Assembly: GCA_035637175.1 (NCBI GenBank)
Contig: DASPXS010000047.1
Coordinates: 1-6,016 of the forward strand
Length of the DNA stretch: 6,016 nt
Origin: AV2 sp035637175
Lineage (GTDB): Bacteria > Verrucomicrobiota > Verrucomicrobiia > Limisphaerales > AV2
Direction: 5' to 3'
Part shown: one piece after another, positions 5,358-6,016 of the stretch
Numbering within the stretch: the first letter of the stretch is position 1
Layout of the letters: every line of letters starts with the position of its first letter
Notes under the pieces: generated by a model
Told to the model about the DNA's origin: nothing
Database searches by the model: none
What the model saw: only the letters and a program-made list of their open reading frames with translations
Position numbers and translations under genes: made by a program

Positions 5358-6016
5358 TCACGGCTTACGCGCCGGGCCGAGAAACTCTCCCAGCTCATAG
5401 TTGGCGAGCTCGCCGATGCGCTCGATCGTAACGTCCGCCGGCGGGAAGGCCGCCACAACCTGCGGATCACCGGCGTAATGGCCCTGCCGCGGAAACACCG
5501 TCGTCACCCGCGGTCCCCAAACACTTTTCACCGCGGCGAGGATGCGCAGTTTGTCGTCGATCAACACGTAATGGTCGGCCGGGTAGCGTTGTTCGACATC
5601 CTCCAGTTCCTGTTCTTTGTGAACGTAAATCAGCACGTTGCCATCCACGGCTTCGAACAGGCCGGAGCGGTCCACTTTGCGCGGCTGGAAGACCACGTCG
5701 CCGTCCGACAGGATGACCGCCGGGCCCCACTGTTTGACGTGTTCGACGACGTCGAGCGAGTTGGGGTAAAGACGGTTGGCAAAGGGATAATTCACGAGGA
5801 AATGTGAAACCGTAAGCAGCCGGGGATCGTGCGAATACTCACTCCGATAGCGCTGCAGAGAGCCCAGATAGTCGGCGTAGCCCAGCTCGTTGCGTAACTG
5901 CTCGAAAATCGCCCAGTAGCGCCGCGCCCGTTCCGGCCCGACTTCACGTTCGAGATGACGCCTCAGGTCGTCGGTGACGCGGTCGTTGTCGAGGAGCGTG
6001 TTGTCCACGTCGAACA
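5358..6016 (-). CDS. HAD-superfamily hydrolase (5' end outside window)
   Basis: The visible 218 complete codons read FDVDNTLLDNDRV at the window edge. DVDNT is HAD motif I (DxDxT): the first Asp (codon 6009-6011) is the nucleophile and the second the general acid/base. A GTG at 6006-6008 could be mistaken for the start, but it would remove the nucleophile, so the gene must begin beyond 6016. A helical cap region follows (about fragment residues 13-95), then motif II in AVILSDGD (S103), a motif III lysine (K113 or K133), and motif IV in YVLIDDKLRIL (D153, D154), which binds Mg2+. The missing N-terminus is probably only a few residues. These enzymes are cytoplasmic phosphatases or related phosphoryl-transfer enzymes; the substrate cannot be told from sequence. 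The gene converges on the DUF1080-like gene, with element C between them, and is not part of that operon. Confidence 0.87.
   Translation of the reverse strand, partial: FDVDNTLLDNDRVTDDLRRHLEREVGPERARRYWAIFEQLRNELGYADYLGSLQRYRSEYSHDPRLLTVSHFLVNYPFANRLYPNSLDVVEHVKQWGPAVILSDGDVVFQPRKVDRSGLFEAVDGNVLIYVHKEQELEDVEQRYPADHYVLIDDKLRILAAVKSVWGPRVTTVFPRQGHYAGDPQVVAAFPPADVTIERIGELANYELGEFLGPARKP

Noticed and set aside
5041..5470. Small frames on both strands across element C
   Set aside because: They are translations of the palindrome and parts of neighbouring genes in other frames; the peptides may recur in databases only because the repeat recurs.

Overview
The window looks like a chromosomal segment of a GC-rich, free-living member of Verrucomicrobiota, probably a Pedosphaera/Limisphaerales-type lineage. 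Three things point there: an H-X9-DG type prepilin, a set of secreted proteins of a kind common in Verrucomicrobiota and Planctomycetota (DUF6807/'PmoA-like', Tat-exported Gfo/Idh/MocA oxidoreductase, DUF1080-like jelly roll), and long palindromic repeats between the genes. The taxon is inferred from gene content and repeat style; no marker gene is present.

Layout: 1-163 is a leader region with a possible promoter. At 164-967 (+) lies a prepilin-like protein, followed after 25 nt by a small lipoprotein at 993-1427 (+). Positions 1428-1721 contain palindromic element A (1508-1655). At 1722-2702 (+) is a secreted DUF6807 protein. Positions 2703-2889 contain palindromic element B (2715-2853). 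At 2890-4371 (+) is a Tat-exported Gfo/Idh/MocA oxidoreductase. A short 8-bp tandem repeat and hairpin (4362-4397) separate it from a secreted concanavalin-like/DUF1080-like protein at 4404-5135 (+). Palindromic element C (5159-5304) then separates this gene from a convergent HAD-family hydrolase on the minus strand (5358-6016), whose 5' end lies outside the window.

Functionally, the prepilin and lipoprotein form an envelope pair. The three central genes look like a secreted or periplasmic carbohydrate-processing set: a redox enzyme of the family that makes 3-keto sugars, a protein related to the 3-keto-disaccharide hydrolase fold, and a DUF6807 protein. That role is inferred from families and gene order. 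The HAD gene appears unrelated.

The most unusual content is non-coding. All three gaps longer than 150 bp that lie between two genes in the window hold a 139-148 bp inverted-repeat element, each with its own sequence. Elements A and C share one design: long outer arms that contain small hairpins with 7-9 bp stems and 3-nt loops. In both, the hairpins in the two arms differ in sequence, yet every change is matched on the other side of the stem, which suggests that the folded form is what has been preserved.
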